A stretch of DNA of 64,000 nucleotides, taken from the NCBI GenBank assembly GCA_963746465.1, contig CAVVAY010000005.1, positions 62,001 to 126,000 of the forward strand, read 5' to 3'. The position numbers and the translations under genes are program-made. Below, one piece after another: positions 17,112-26,239 of this stretch. Within the stretch, counting starts at the first letter, position 1, and each line of letters opens with the position of its first letter. This stretch comes from CAVVAY01 sp963746465. GTDB lineage: Bacteria > Actinomycetota > Actinomycetes > JACCUZ01. The notes under the pieces are model-generated. The model was given only the letters and a program-made list of their open reading frames with translations. It made no database searches and had not been told where the DNA came from.

Positions 17112-18041
17112 CGACGCGACCCGGTAGGTGCCGATCATCCCGCGCCTCCATGTGCTGCTCGACATGGCAGTGGTAGAGCCAGACGCCAGGGTCGCGCTCG
17201 CGCCAGCGGAAGCGGAAGGACTCCGCCGGGCCGATCGTATGCGTGTCGCGGGACTGAGCCGGCCGGCCTCGCAGCCAGCGATGGCCGTGGACGTGGAAGG
17301 TGTGGTGCTCGGAGCCCATCGCCATGACGTCCCATTGGACGAGGTCGCCGACGCTTCGCGCGGAACACCGGCGTGTTGCCGACGAAGGCGCGGCCGTCGA
17401 TCGTCTGGAAGTCGCCCATCGCGGCGAAGACGACGACGAACTCGCGGTCGGGCAGCGCCTCGTCGCGCCCGCGGATCGAGAGCATCCCGTACATGCCGCC
17501 GTCGATCGACTCGTGCATCGAGGGCGAGTGGTCGTGGTAGGGCCAGGCGCCGACGGACTGCGCGCCGGCGGTCAGCCGGTAGGTCCACGTGCGCCCTGGC
17601 AGGACGTTGCCGTCCGGGCCCGAGACGCCGGGCACGTACGCGCCGTCGGAGCTCGGCTTGTACTCGACGCCGTGGAAGTGCATCGAGTGGCCGTTCATCG
17701 CGTGAAGTCCATGTTCTTGAAGTGGACGACGAGCTTGTCGCCCACGCGGGCGCGCAGCAGCGGGCCGGGGATGAGGTTCTGGTTGCCCGACATCGGCGAG
17801 TTGGACAGCGGCCGCCGCCAGTTCGGCGAGTAGCGCCGGTAGACCGTCGTCTGCAGGACCGTCTGCGCCGGGTCGAGGCGCGCGCCCGTGATGGTGTCGC
17901 GCTGGTTGGGCGCCATGTTCCACAGCGCCGGCGTGGCGGCGACCCAGAACTCCCGCGTCGCCGCGGACGCCGCCGGCGCGGCGCCCAAGAGCGCCGCGCC
18001 GGTGAGCAGGAGGGTCCGACGACCCGCCGGATCCCGATCAC
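17108..18041 (-). pseudogene. Small (two-domain) multicopper oxidase, frameshifted
   Basis: About 310 codons with all four copper motifs of a two-domain oxidase: SMHFHGVEY, WPYHDHSPSMHE, HTFHVHGHRW and WLYHCHVEQHMEA. They fall in different frames, with breaks near 17,990 (signal peptide TLLLTGAALLGAAPAASA), 17,700, 17,370 and 17,145. The start GTG 18041 overlaps the stop of the upstream gene (GTGA), and the reconstructed end overlaps the next ATG, so this was a tightly coupled operon. The intact form would be an exported laccase- or nitrite-reductase-like oxidase. As given, it cannot be translated into one protein. Confidence 0.75.
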
Positions 18042-19125
18042 TTGACGGTGATCGTCCCCTTCATGAACGTGTGGATCAGGCAGGCGTAGGCGAAGACGCC
18101 CGGCGTGGCGAACGTCACCGTGCCGCCTGCAGGCAGCGGCGTAGCCTACAGGGCATCCATGGCCCCGCTGTTCCAGAACCCGTTGCCGTGCAACACCGGC
18201 GAGAGCGGCGCCGGCGGTGTCCCGGGCGGCTCGCTCGGGAAGTCCGCACGCGCATCGCCCTTGCCCTGGAAGGCGGCGGCGATGCCGCCGAGGTACGTGT
18301 TCTTGTCCGGACGTCCTGGCCGCCGAACGTCTCGGCGCCGGGGCCGAAGGAGGCCGTGTGGTTCTCCGTCGAGCCGCTCGCCATGCGAACGTCACCGTCG
18401 TGCCGACGGGGACCGCAAGGTTGGCCGGGACCATGCCGAACAGATGGACGCCGCCCTTGCCCTGCGGACCGACGATCACGGTGTTCGCGGGCGGCTTCGT
18501 CGCCGCACTCCAGGCCCTTGGCGGCCGCCACGGTGCTCGCGACCTGCGCCCTGACGCGCTTGGCGTCGGCCGCGGCCGACGGGACGCCCTTGCCCCTGGC
18601 GTTGACGCGCACGGAGCCCTTCATGCCCGGATGCAGGTCGCAGATGTACTTGAACAGGCCAGCCTTCGTGAAGCGGATCCTCACGGGCTTCGGCGGCCCG
18701 CCGGGGCCGAATGCGGCAGCCCGCTGCGGGTCTCCTTGGCGCCGTAGTAGGTCAGCGACTTGCCGAAGCTGGACTTCAAGAGCAGGGGGTTGAACGACGG
18801 CTCTTCTGCCCGTTGAACCAGAACGGCACGCCGGCGGCGTCGACGATGCCGTTGACGGCGGGCGTCGGGAGCTGGCTTGGGCGAACTTGCCCTTCGCCAG
18901 GAAGTGGACGCTGTGGAACCCGCTGACGGAGAACGAGATGACGTCGCCGGTGCGGACGGCGATGCTCTTGGGGAAGAACGCGTTGACGTCGGTGCCCGTG
19001 GGGTACTTCTTCTGACTGGCGCCCGGATGGCCCATCGACACGGGCTTGGTGGCCGCCTGGGCCGCGCCCGGCGCGCGACCGCCAGACCCGTCGCGCAATA
19101 CAGCACGAGTTCATGCGAGAGTCAT
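18038..19125 (-). pseudogene. Two-cupredoxin copper protein, multiply disrupted
   Basis: Reconstruction gives a signal peptide (LYCATGLAVA...APGAAQA), a first cupredoxin domain ending in YICDLHPGMKGSV and a second ending in YACLIHTFMKGT. Both have the Cys-x2/3-His-x4-Met pattern of type 1 copper sites. Frame changes occur near 19,080, 18,860, 18,800, 18,715, 18,510, 18,395 and 18,320, and an in-frame TAG lies near 18,160. With about one lesion per 140 bp, yet good codon structure between them, this is either a young pseudogene or a poorly sequenced stretch. The intact product would be a periplasmic electron carrier feeding the adjacent oxidase. Confidence 0.7.
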
Positions 19126-19151
19126 CCCGTCACGCTCCCCGATTTCCGTGT

Positions 19152-19171
19152 CCGCGCCCGGCCGGGCGCGG
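19152..19171. terminator. Perfect 20-bp GC palindrome
   Basis: CCGCGCCCGG followed by its exact complement, 69 bp past the acyl-CoA dehydrogenase stop. A second small hairpin (GTGTGA/TCACAC, 19211-19228) lies between. It probably ends transcription of the dehydrogenase gene. Without a loop or U-tract this is tentative. Confidence 0.35.
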
Positions 19172-19239
19172 CTTTGCGCAACGTATCCGCGGGCAGGAGC
19201 CGTGCAATTCGTGTGAACAACGTCACACGTACGGGGCGC

Positions 19240-20433
19240 CTACAGCCCGTAGCTGCGCCCGATCACGTCCAGCATGATCTCGTCCGTCCCCGCGCCGATG
19301 CGGTTCAGGCGCAGGTCGCGCCAGACGCGCTCGATGCCGTACTCCTTCATGTAGCCCGCGCCGCCGTGGATCTGGATGCACTCGTCGGCGACCTCGACGG
19401 CGATCCGCGACGCGTGGAGCTTGGCCATCGAGATCTCGCGGACCGGATAGTCGCCGTTGGCGTGGCGCCACGCCGTCGTGTAGACCATCTGGCGCGCGGA
19501 CTCGAGCTTCGTCGCCATCTCCGCAAACTTGTGGCGGATGACCTGGAAGTGCCCGATCTGGCGGCCGAAGGCGGTGCGCTCCAGCGCGTATTCCAGCGTG
19601 CGGTCGAAGCACAGCTGGGCCGCCGCGACGGTCGACGCGGCGCTGATCAGCCGCTCGCCCTGAAGCTCCCACATGATGTGGTAGAAGCCCTTGCCGACCT
19701 CGCCGAGGACTGCGGCGGCGGGCACGCGCACGTCCTGGAAGGCCAGCAGCGCCGTGTCACTCGCATGCATGCCGAGCTTCTCCAGACGCTGCTCGCGGAT
19801 CACGCCGGGGAGGTCCATCGGGACGAGGAACAGCGTGAAGCCGTCGTAGCCGGCGTCGGGGTCGGTCTTCGTGACCAGGATGATCGCGTCGGCGCGGTGG
19901 CCGTTGGTGATGTACGTCTTGGAGCCGTTGATCACGTACTCCGCGCCGTCCTCGCTGCGCACGGCGCGGGTCTTGATCCCCGCGACGTCCGAGCCCGCGT
20001 CGGGCTCGGTGATCCCGAGGCAGAGGATCGTCGTGCCGGCGATCCCCGGCACGACCCACTCCTGCTTCTGCTCCTCGGTGCCGAAGGCGAGGATCGGCGG
20101 CATCGCCATGTCGGTGTGCACCGCGACGCCCATCGCGAGGCCGCCCGAGCGCGCATGCGCGAGCTCCTCGGCGAGCACGATGCTCGCGTAGTAGTCGCCG
20201 CCCTGGCCGCCGTAGCGCTCGGGCTTGTCGAGCCCGAGCAGGCCGAGCTCTCCCATCCGCCGGAAGACGGAGTCCGGAAACGTCGTCTCCTCCCACTCGT
20301 CGGCGTGGGGCGCGAGCTCGCGCACCGCGAACGCGCGGACCGTCTCGCGCAGCGCCTGGTGATCGTCGCCGAAGATGAAGTGGCGGCGGCGGACGGCGTG
20401 GTCGGGCTTGACGACCTCGTCGGCGGTGGCCAT
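19240..20433 (-). CDS. Acyl-CoA dehydrogenase
   Basis: 397 residues, the full length of the flavoprotein family that oxidises acyl-CoA to enoyl-CoA. ITEPDAGSDVAG and INGSKTYITNG are the two family signatures. The usual catalytic Glu of YEGT is absent (IGAGTDEI). Instead LQGERLISA carries the Glu position used by isovaleryl-CoA and long-chain dehydrogenases, so a branched or long substrate is likely. The frame is intact, although broken copper genes lie on both sides. ATG 20433 follows a TAGCGT box by 6 nt, so it has its own promoter. Confidence 0.92.
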   Translation of the reverse strand: MATADEVVKPDHAVRRRHFIFGDDHQALRETVRAFAVRELAPHADEWEETTFPDSVFRRMGELGLLGLDKPERYGGQGGDYYASIVLAEELAHARSGGLAMGVAVHTDMAMPPILAFGTEEQKQEWVVPGIAGTTILCLGITEPDAGSDVAGIKTRAVRSEDGAEYVINGSKTYITNGHRADAIILVTKTDPDAGYDGFTLFLVPMDLPGVIREQRLEKLGMHASDTALLAFQDVRVPAAAVLGEVGKGFYHIMWELQGERLISAASTVAAAQLCFDRTLEYALERTAFGRQIGHFQVIRHKFAEMATKLESARQMVYTTAWRHANGDYPVREISMAKLHASRIAVEVADECIQIHGGAGYMKEYGIERVWRDLRLNRIGAGTDEIMLDVIGRSYGL

Positions 20434-20439
20434 GGCACA

Positions 20440-20445
20440 ACGCTA
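20440..20445 (-). promoter_or_regulatory. -10 box of the acyl-CoA dehydrogenase gene
   Basis: TAGCGT on the minus strand, 6 nt before ATG 20433; a leaderless arrangement. Confidence 0.4.
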
Positions 20446-20490
20446 TCGCGCGCGGGCCAAAGTGGACAGTGGCACGTCCTACTTGTCAGA

Positions 20491-22724
20491 TCAGGGCGCG
20501 GGCAGCGCGCCGCTGACCAGGGGCGACGCGAGCGTCTGCACCGGTGTCAGCGGCGAGCGCGGCGGCGGGGTGCGCGGGACGTCGCGCCCCGGCACCTGCG
20601 CGACGAGCAGCGCCGCGATGAGGACGATGTTCAGCCCGATCGCGAGCTCGGCGCGCACGTTGTGGCGCAGTGCCCTCAGCGCGGCGGCGCCACCGGCCGG
20701 CAGCCGCCGCAGCGCCTGGCGGCTGCGCGCGGCGAGCAGCAGGATCGGCAGGAGGAGCGTCGCCTTCAGCAGGATGCTGCGCCCGTACCCCGTGCTCCAC
20801 AGCTCGGCGACGCGCGACAGCTCGCCGGCGAGGCGCAGCAGGCCGGTCGCCACGACGAGCCCGACGGCGACGAGCGCGAGCCGGCTGAAGCGCGCGAGGA
20901 CGCTCGACGCCAACCCGGCGGGTGCGCGCAGCAGGACGGCGGCCAGGCACGGTAGGCCCCCGATCCAGACGCCCGCTGCTGCGAGGTGGACCGCGTCGGC
21001 GGTGACCGACAGCGGCGCGAGCGGTGCCTGCGAGGCGTGCCCCTGGGCAGACAGCAGCGCGAGCGCCCCGACGCTCGCGGCGCCGATCAGCGCGCTCGGC
21101 AGCGGCCGGCCGGCTGCGCGCGGAGCGGACGTCTCGCGCGCCCACTCCCAGAAGGCCACGGCCGAGAGCACCAGCAGCAGCCCGCTGCGCCAGCCGAGCA
21201 GGTCGCCGAAGCGCGACGCGGCGACGAGCCTGAAGGCGGCCTGCGGATCGGTCAGCGCGGCGCCGATGCCGGTGTGCAGGACGATCGCGCTCTTGGCGGC
21301 GAGCACGCCGGCCTCCGCGAGGCCGGCGGCGCCCGCGACGACCCAGAACGTGCGCCAGAACAGGCGCGACCCGGCGGCGAGCGCGGCCGCGCTCGCCGGC
21401 GCGTCGCGGCGGTGCGCCGCGCGCAGCGCCGGGCCCCACACGAGCTGGCGGAACGCCAGCAGCCCGAGCAGCAGCCCGAGCGCGGCGAGCTCGGCGAACC
21501 GCGCCGCGACCGCCCACGGGCCGGTGTCCGAGAGGCCGCCCGCACCGCGCAGCACCGGCGGGCGCAGGCGCCCGTCGCCGAGTGCGAAGACGAGGGCGTC
21601 GTCGACCTCGTGGGCATCGTCGGAGATCACGCGGTAGCGGACCGTGTAGCTGTCGGGGGGCAGGCCGCGGCGCAGGCCGATCGTCACGAGCCGGGCGTCG
21701 CGCGGGTCACCGGCCGGCTCGCCCACGCCGACCGGCCGGCCGCGGCCGTCGACGACCGACACGTCGCTGCTGCGCACGATCTGCACCGGCTCGGAGAACA
21801 CGAGACGCACCCGGGCCGGGGGGCGTGCCACATGCGCGGCTGCCCGCGGCAGCGAGCGCAGCAGCGACGCGTGGGCGGACGCCGCCGGGGCCGACGCGCC
21901 GAGCAGCGAGAGCGCGCCGAGGGCCGCGGCGACGAGGGCCGCGAGCGCCCGTGGGGCGGCGGCGCGGGCGCGCGGGGCAGGCGCGGTCGCCGGGTCGGGC
22001 GCCGGCGCCGTCCGGCGCCGCAGTGCGGTGGCCGCGAGGTAGGTCAGCAGCGCGGCCAGGCCGACGGCGAGGGCGAGCGCCCAGGGCGGCAGCTGTGGCG
22101 CCGTGGCGTTGGGGTAGATGTAATGCCCGGCGTGGCCGCCGAAGCCGGGGCGAAACGTCGCGGCACCTGCGCCGCCGCCGAGATGGACATGGCTGTGGGC
22201 GCCCTCGGCGATGGCGCGCTCGCCGTCGGCCGGGCCGGGGCCGATCGCGACGAGCAGCACGCCCGCCAGGGGAACGAGCGCCGCGAGCACCGCGGCCGCA
22301 CGGCACACGCCCGCGGCCAGCGCGCGCGACGGCCGCAGGCCGCTGCCGGCGGCGCCCAGGGCGATGCAGGCCAGGCCGAGCGCCGGCGACGCCAGTCCGG
22401 GCGTCGAGGTCCAGCCCCCGGCGCCGGCGGTGAGGCCGGGGACGGCCAGCGCCCGCGTCGCCGCCCACCCGGCGATCAGCGCGGCTCCCAGCGCCGCGAG
22501 CGTGCCCCACGCGCGGCGGCGCCGCCGCGCGCCGGGCGCGCGGTCACGAGCACGCCCGCGAGCGCGAGGCAGCCGGCCAGCAGCAGCGCCGACAGGATCG
22601 CGATCTGGCGGGCCTGCGCGAGGTTGGCGGGCAGCTCGATCGCCTGCACGAGCGCGAGCCCGCAGAGGGCGGCCACCGCCGCAGTCCGCAGGCCCGCGTC
22701 GCGCCGGCTGAGGGACGCGTCCAT
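20491..22724 (-). pseudogene. CopC-CopD fusion (copper resistance membrane protein) with one frameshift
   Basis: A start at ATG 22724 opens MDASLSRRDAG with two hydrophobic helices. Near 22,510-22,540 the frame must change, because the rest continues in another frame that has no start of its own for over 200 bp. The downstream part (605 codons from GTG 22308) has further helices, a His-rich loop (GAHSHVHLGG), a CopC domain whose N-terminal copper ligand is AHASLLRSLP after a signal-like helix, and an eight-helix CopD domain. It would move copper across the membrane. It starts 11 bp after the intact oxidase. The single lesion may be an error or a true truncation. Confidence 0.7.
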
Positions 22725-22735
22725 CGTCGCGTCGC

Positions 22736-24400
22736 CTAGGCGACCAGCTGCAGCGGCCGCATCATCGAGTTGTCCTCGTGCTCGAGGATGTGACAGTGGA
22801 ACACGTAGCTCTGCGGCGCCGAGAGCCCGGCCGGCAGCGTCCACTTCGCGCGGATGCGCGTGATCTCGCCGGGGTTGGAGCGCACCGTGTCCTTCCAGCC
22901 GCGCTCGCCGGCGTCGGGCGCCGCCGGCCGGCCGGTGACGTAGCGCGACGGATCCGGGTTTGCCGCGTTGGGATTCAGCGCGCGCGCCGAGTCCAGCGCC
23001 GACTGATAGGCGACGGCGTCAAACGGCGTGCGGTCGAGCACCTGGAACTGGATCAGGTGCAGGTGGATCGGATGGGTGTCGCCGGTGAGGTTGACGAGCC
23101 TCCAGTCCTCGGTCGCTCCCAGTCGCGGCTTCTCCTGGACACCGCGCGGGTCGTCGAACTTGCGGCCGTTCATGGAGCCGTAGGCGGGCTCGCCGGTGAC
23201 CTCGTCCTCGACCTCCTCGAGTGTGATGTCGCGCGTGAGCGAGGGGGCCCCGAGCGCGGGCATCGTGCCCGGCAGGGTCTTCGGCAGCGCCGTCGGCCCT
23301 CGCGAGGTCACGCGCGACCCGACGCGGAACTGCATGACTTCCGGAAGATCGGGTGCAGGGCTCGAAACCTCCGCGGGGAGCGCCTCGTTGGTGACCGTCA
23401 GCGTCTGGCCTGCGAACCGCGAGAAGTCGACGACGATGTCGCAGCGCTCGGCGGGGAGCATCAGCAGCCGGTCGATCTTCACCGGGGCGGCGAACATGCC
23501 GCCGTCGGAGCCGATCTGCCAGCACGGCGGGCCACCCGGGATGTCGAGGTTCCAGAAGCGGGCGTTGGACGCGTTGAGCATCCGGAAGCGGTACATCCGG
23601 GGCTCGACGTTCATGACCGGCCGGGCGGCGCCGTTGACGACCGGCGTGTCACCGTAGAACTCCGGGATCCAGGCCGGCGTGTCGCTGTAGAACAGCTGAC
23701 CCGAGGCGTCGAAGAGCTTGTCGGAGAAGACGAGCGGCACCTCGTAGGCCCCGCCGGGCAGGCCGATCGGGTTGGGCTCCAGGCCCGTGTCGGCGCCGTC
23801 GCGGACGATGTACAGGCCGACAAGCCCGGCGTAGACGTTCAGACGCGTGATCTGGTCGGCGTGGTCGTGGTACCAGAGCAGGGTCGAGGCCTGCTGATTG
23901 GGATAGACGACCGACTGCACCTGGCCGGGCAGGTACTCCGGGGGGTACGCGTAGGGGTTGCCGTCGCCGGCGCCCGCGACGTAGCCGCCGTGCAGGTGCG
24001 TGTTCATGCGCACCGCCGAGCCCCCGTGCATGTAGTCGGGCACCTCGGAGGAGAACATGTGCGCGGCCGGCAGGCCGTTGACGTAGTCGATCGTCGTCGC
24101 GGTCCCCTTCTTGACCTCGATGACGTAGCCCGGCGTGCGCGCCCCGCGGCCGCTGAAGTCGTCGTAGCCCCAGATCGTCGTGTGGCCCAGAGCGGGGTGG
24201 AAGACCTGCGTCGCACGGCGGGCGGCGATCCGGTAGGCGTTGGCGCCGACCGGCCGTGCCCTGGGCAGCAGCGGGAGCGGCGTCGAGAAGCCCTGCAGCG
24301 CGGCCGGTGCGCTGCCGGGGCGCAACAGCGTGAGCGGCAGCGCGGCTCCGGCGGCGCCGACGGCGGCGGACTTCAGCAGCTGCCTGCGAGACATGATCAT
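22736..24400 (-). CDS. Tat-exported multicopper oxidase (CotA/bilirubin-oxidase-like)
   Basis: 554 residues. The N-terminus SRRQLLKSAAVG is a twin-arginine signal, so the folded protein is exported. The four copper motifs are intact and in order: NTHLHGG, WYHDHAD, HPIHLHLIQF and HCHILEHEDNSMM, with an axial Met. The overall plan matches CotA-type laccases that oxidise phenols, bilirubin or metals with O2. The ATG at 24400 overlaps the stop of tatA by 4 bp, and copC-copD follows by 11 bp. The operon thus supplies a translocase subunit, the enzyme and copper handling together. Confidence 0.92.
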   Translation of the reverse strand: MIMSRRQLLKSAAVGAAGAALPLTLLRPGSAPAALQGFSTPLPLLPRARPVGANAYRIAARRATQVFHPALGHTTIWGYDDFSGRGARTPGYVIEVKKGTATTIDYVNGLPAAHMFSSEVPDYMHGGSAVRMNTHLHGGYVAGAGDGNPYAYPPEYLPGQVQSVVYPNQQASTLLWYHDHADQITRLNVYAGLVGLYIVRDGADTGLEPNPIGLPGGAYEVPLVFSDKLFDASGQLFYSDTPAWIPEFYGDTPVVNGAARPVMNVEPRMYRFRMLNASNARFWNLDIPGGPPCWQIGSDGGMFAAPVKIDRLLMLPAERCDIVVDFSRFAGQTLTVTNEALPAEVSSPAPDLPEVMQFRVGSRVTSRGPTALPKTLPGTMPALGAPSLTRDITLEEVEDEVTGEPAYGSMNGRKFDDPRGVQEKPRLGATEDWRLVNLTGDTHPIHLHLIQFQVLDRTPFDAVAYQSALDSARALNPNAANPDPSRYVTGRPAAPDAGERGWKDTVRSNPGEITRIRAKWTLPAGLSAPQSYVFHCHILEHEDNSMMRPLQLVA

Positions 24401-24558
24401 GAGCGCAGCTCCTTGTCGGTCGAGCCCGACACCGAGCTGCGGAACTCGCGCATGCCGCTGCCGAGCGAGCGGCCGAGCTCCGGCAGCCGTTTCGGGCCGA
24501 ACACGACCAGCGCGATTGCGAGGACGACGATCAACTCCATTGGTCCGATGCCGGGCAT
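24397..24558 (-). CDS. tatA: Twin-arginine translocase subunit TatA/E
   Basis: 53 residues: one N-terminal hydrophobic helix (MELIVVLAIALVVFGPKRLPELG) with the FGPKRLP hinge and a short amphipathic helix (GRSLGSGMREFRSSV). It is shorter than housekeeping TatA because the acidic tail is missing. ATG 24558 has AGGAG 6 nt upstream. The stop overlaps the start of the Tat-exported oxidase gene, so translation is coupled. It may be a dedicated subunit for that substrate. No tatC is nearby. Confidence 0.88.
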   Translation of the reverse strand: MPGIGPMELIVVLAIALVVFGPKRLPELGRSLGSGMREFRSSVSGSTDKELRS

Positions 24559-24716
24559 CCGTGGCTCCTTGTGACGTGGGGACGCGCGCACTGTCGCCCG
24601 CGGCCGCGGCGCGACCGGCGCAGATGTCGGCTTTGTCATCCGGCCGTCATCGGGCAGTCATGTCGCCGCCTGCCGCCTGCCGCCCGCCGCCCGCCGCGCG
24701 ACCCGGGACGCGCGGG

Positions 24717-24722
24717 TAGATT
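24717..24722 (+). promoter_or_regulatory. -10 box of the crotonase gene
   Basis: TAGATT, 6 nt before GTG 24729; a leaderless arrangement. The 170-bp divergent space from tatA shows no other clear site. Confidence 0.4.
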
Positions 24723-24728
24723 GCCCCC

Positions 24729-25511
24729 GTGCCCTTCGAGAAGCTGCGCTACGACGTCGCCGCGGGCGTCGCGACCATCGCCCTCGACCACCCGGAGACC
24801 CGCAACGCGCTCTCCGACGCGATGCTCGACGAGCTGCTCGCCGCGTTCGCGCAGGCCCGCGACGACGCGGACGTGCGCTGCGTCGTCCTGGCGTCGACAC
24901 ATGAGAAGGTCTTTTCCAGCGGCGGCGATCTCGCCGGCTTCACAGCCGAGATCGCGCTTGCCGAGCGCCACGCCGCCAACGAGCGCTTTCCGCGCCTCTT
25001 TCACCTCATGGGCTGCCTGGGCAAGCCGATCGTCTGCGCCGCCGGCGGCCATGTCCTGGCCGGCGCCCTCGGCCTCGCGCTCGCCTGCGACCTCGTCGTC
25101 GCGAGCGAGACGGCGACGTTCGGGACGCCGGAGATCAACGTCGGCCTCTTCCCGTTCATGATCGCGGCGCTCATCACGCGCAACGTCGGACGCAAGAAGA
25201 TGCACGAGCTCCTGCTGCTCGGCGAGCGCGTCGACGCTCGCGAGGCGCACCGCATCGGGCTCGTCAACCGCGTCGTCGCGCCGGACGAGCTCGACGCCGC
25301 GGTGGCGGGCTGGGCCCGGGCGCTCGCGGCGAAGTCGCCGCTCGTCGTCAAGCTCGGCAAGGACGCGCTGCACGCCCAGCAGGACATGTCCCTCGGCGAG
25401 GCGCTGGACTACCAGCGCGCGCAGCTGTCGATCGCGCTGTCGACGCAGGATGCCCGCGAGGGCGTCGCGGCCTTCATGGAGCGGCGCGAGCCGACGTGGA
25501 CCGGCAGGTAG
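24729..25511 (+). CDS. Enoyl-CoA hydratase/isomerase family protein
   Basis: 260 residues. FSSGGDLAGF and AAGGHVLAGALGLALACD form the oxyanion hole, and GTPEINVGLFP keeps the second catalytic Glu. The first catalytic Glu is lost (GALGLALACD instead of GxxEL), the mirror image of the crotonase at 4479-5267. It may be an isomerase or act with one acid/base. The start is GTG 24729. It heads a plus-strand run of acyl-CoA genes and overlaps the next start by 16 bp. Confidence 0.85.
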   Translation: MPFEKLRYDVAAGVATIALDHPETRNALSDAMLDELLAAFAQARDDADVRCVVLASTHEKVFSSGGDLAGFTAEIALAERHAANERFPRLFHLMGCLGKPIVCAAGGHVLAGALGLALACDLVVASETATFGTPEINVGLFPFMIAALITRNVGRKKMHELLLLGERVDAREAHRIGLVNRVVAPDELDAAVAGWARALAAKSPLVVKLGKDALHAQQDMSLGEALDYQRAQLSIALSTQDAREGVAAFMERREPTWTGR

Positions 25512-26239
25512 TCGGCCTGCTGTGCCGCACCTCCGACCGCGCCCCCGCGGGCGCGGAGGGCGCCCGCGAGCTCGCCGAGCTGCTCGGCGCGCGGATCGTC
25601 GGCTCGCCGGGCGAGCCGCGAGACGGGACGTGGGAGGAGGACCTGCGCGACGCGCGCGGGTGCCTGCTGGAGGCCGGCGGCCAGGTCGACGACGCGCTCG
25701 ATGCCGGCCGCATCCCGATCCTGCTCGCCGGCGAGTGCTCGGTCGCGGTCGCGACGTTGCCGCTCGTCGTCAGGCGCCGCCCCGACGCCCGCGTGCTGTG
25801 GCTCGACGCCCATGGTGATTTCAACACGCCCGCCACGACCAGCTCGGGCTACCTCGGCGGCATGTGCCTCGCCGGGGCCTGCGGGCTGTGGGACACCGGC
25901 TTCGGGGCGGGCCTGGAGCCCGCGCGCGTGATCATGCACGGCGTCCGCGAGCTGGACGGCGGCGAGCGGGTCGGCCTCGACCTCAGCGGCGTGCACCGGA
26001 TCGAGGACCCCGGTCAGCTCGAGAGCCTCGAGCTCTTCGTCCACCTCGACCTCGACGTCCTGGACCCCGAGTTCCTCCCCGCGAGCTTCCCCGCGCCGGG
26101 CGGGCTGACGCCGGCCGGCCTGCGTTCGTTCCTCGCTGCCGCGGTCGCGGCAGGCACCTTCATCGGCGCCGAGATCACGTCGCACGCCCCCGGGCACGGC
26201 CGGCTCGTCGCCGAGGCGATCGCCCCGCTGCTGACATGA
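25496..26239 (+). CDS. Arginase/agmatinase-family protein
   Basis: 247 residues of the ureohydrolase fold. DAHGDFNTP and HLDLDVLDP supply Asp/His ligands of the two-manganese site. The first motif, normally GGDHS, reads AGECS, so the His ligand is replaced by Cys. This could change the metal occupancy. The C-terminal EITSHAPGHG is also conserved. Possible reactions are hydrolysis of arginine, agmatine, formimidoylglutamate or a guanidino acid. The start GTG 25496 lies inside the upstream crotonase gene, and the stop overlaps the carboxyltransferase ATG. Its place in an acyl-CoA run is unexplained. Confidence 0.75.
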   Translation: MDRQVVGLLCRTSDRAPAGAEGARELAELLGARIVGSPGEPRDGTWEEDLRDARGCLLEAGGQVDDALDAGRIPILLAGECSVAVATLPLVVRRRPDARVLWLDAHGDFNTPATTSSGYLGGMCLAGACGLWDTGFGAGLEPARVIMHGVRELDGGERVGLDLSGVHRIEDPGQLESLELFVHLDLDVLDPEFLPASFPAPGGLTPAGLRSFLAAAVAAGTFIGAEITSHAPGHGRLVAEAIAPLLT

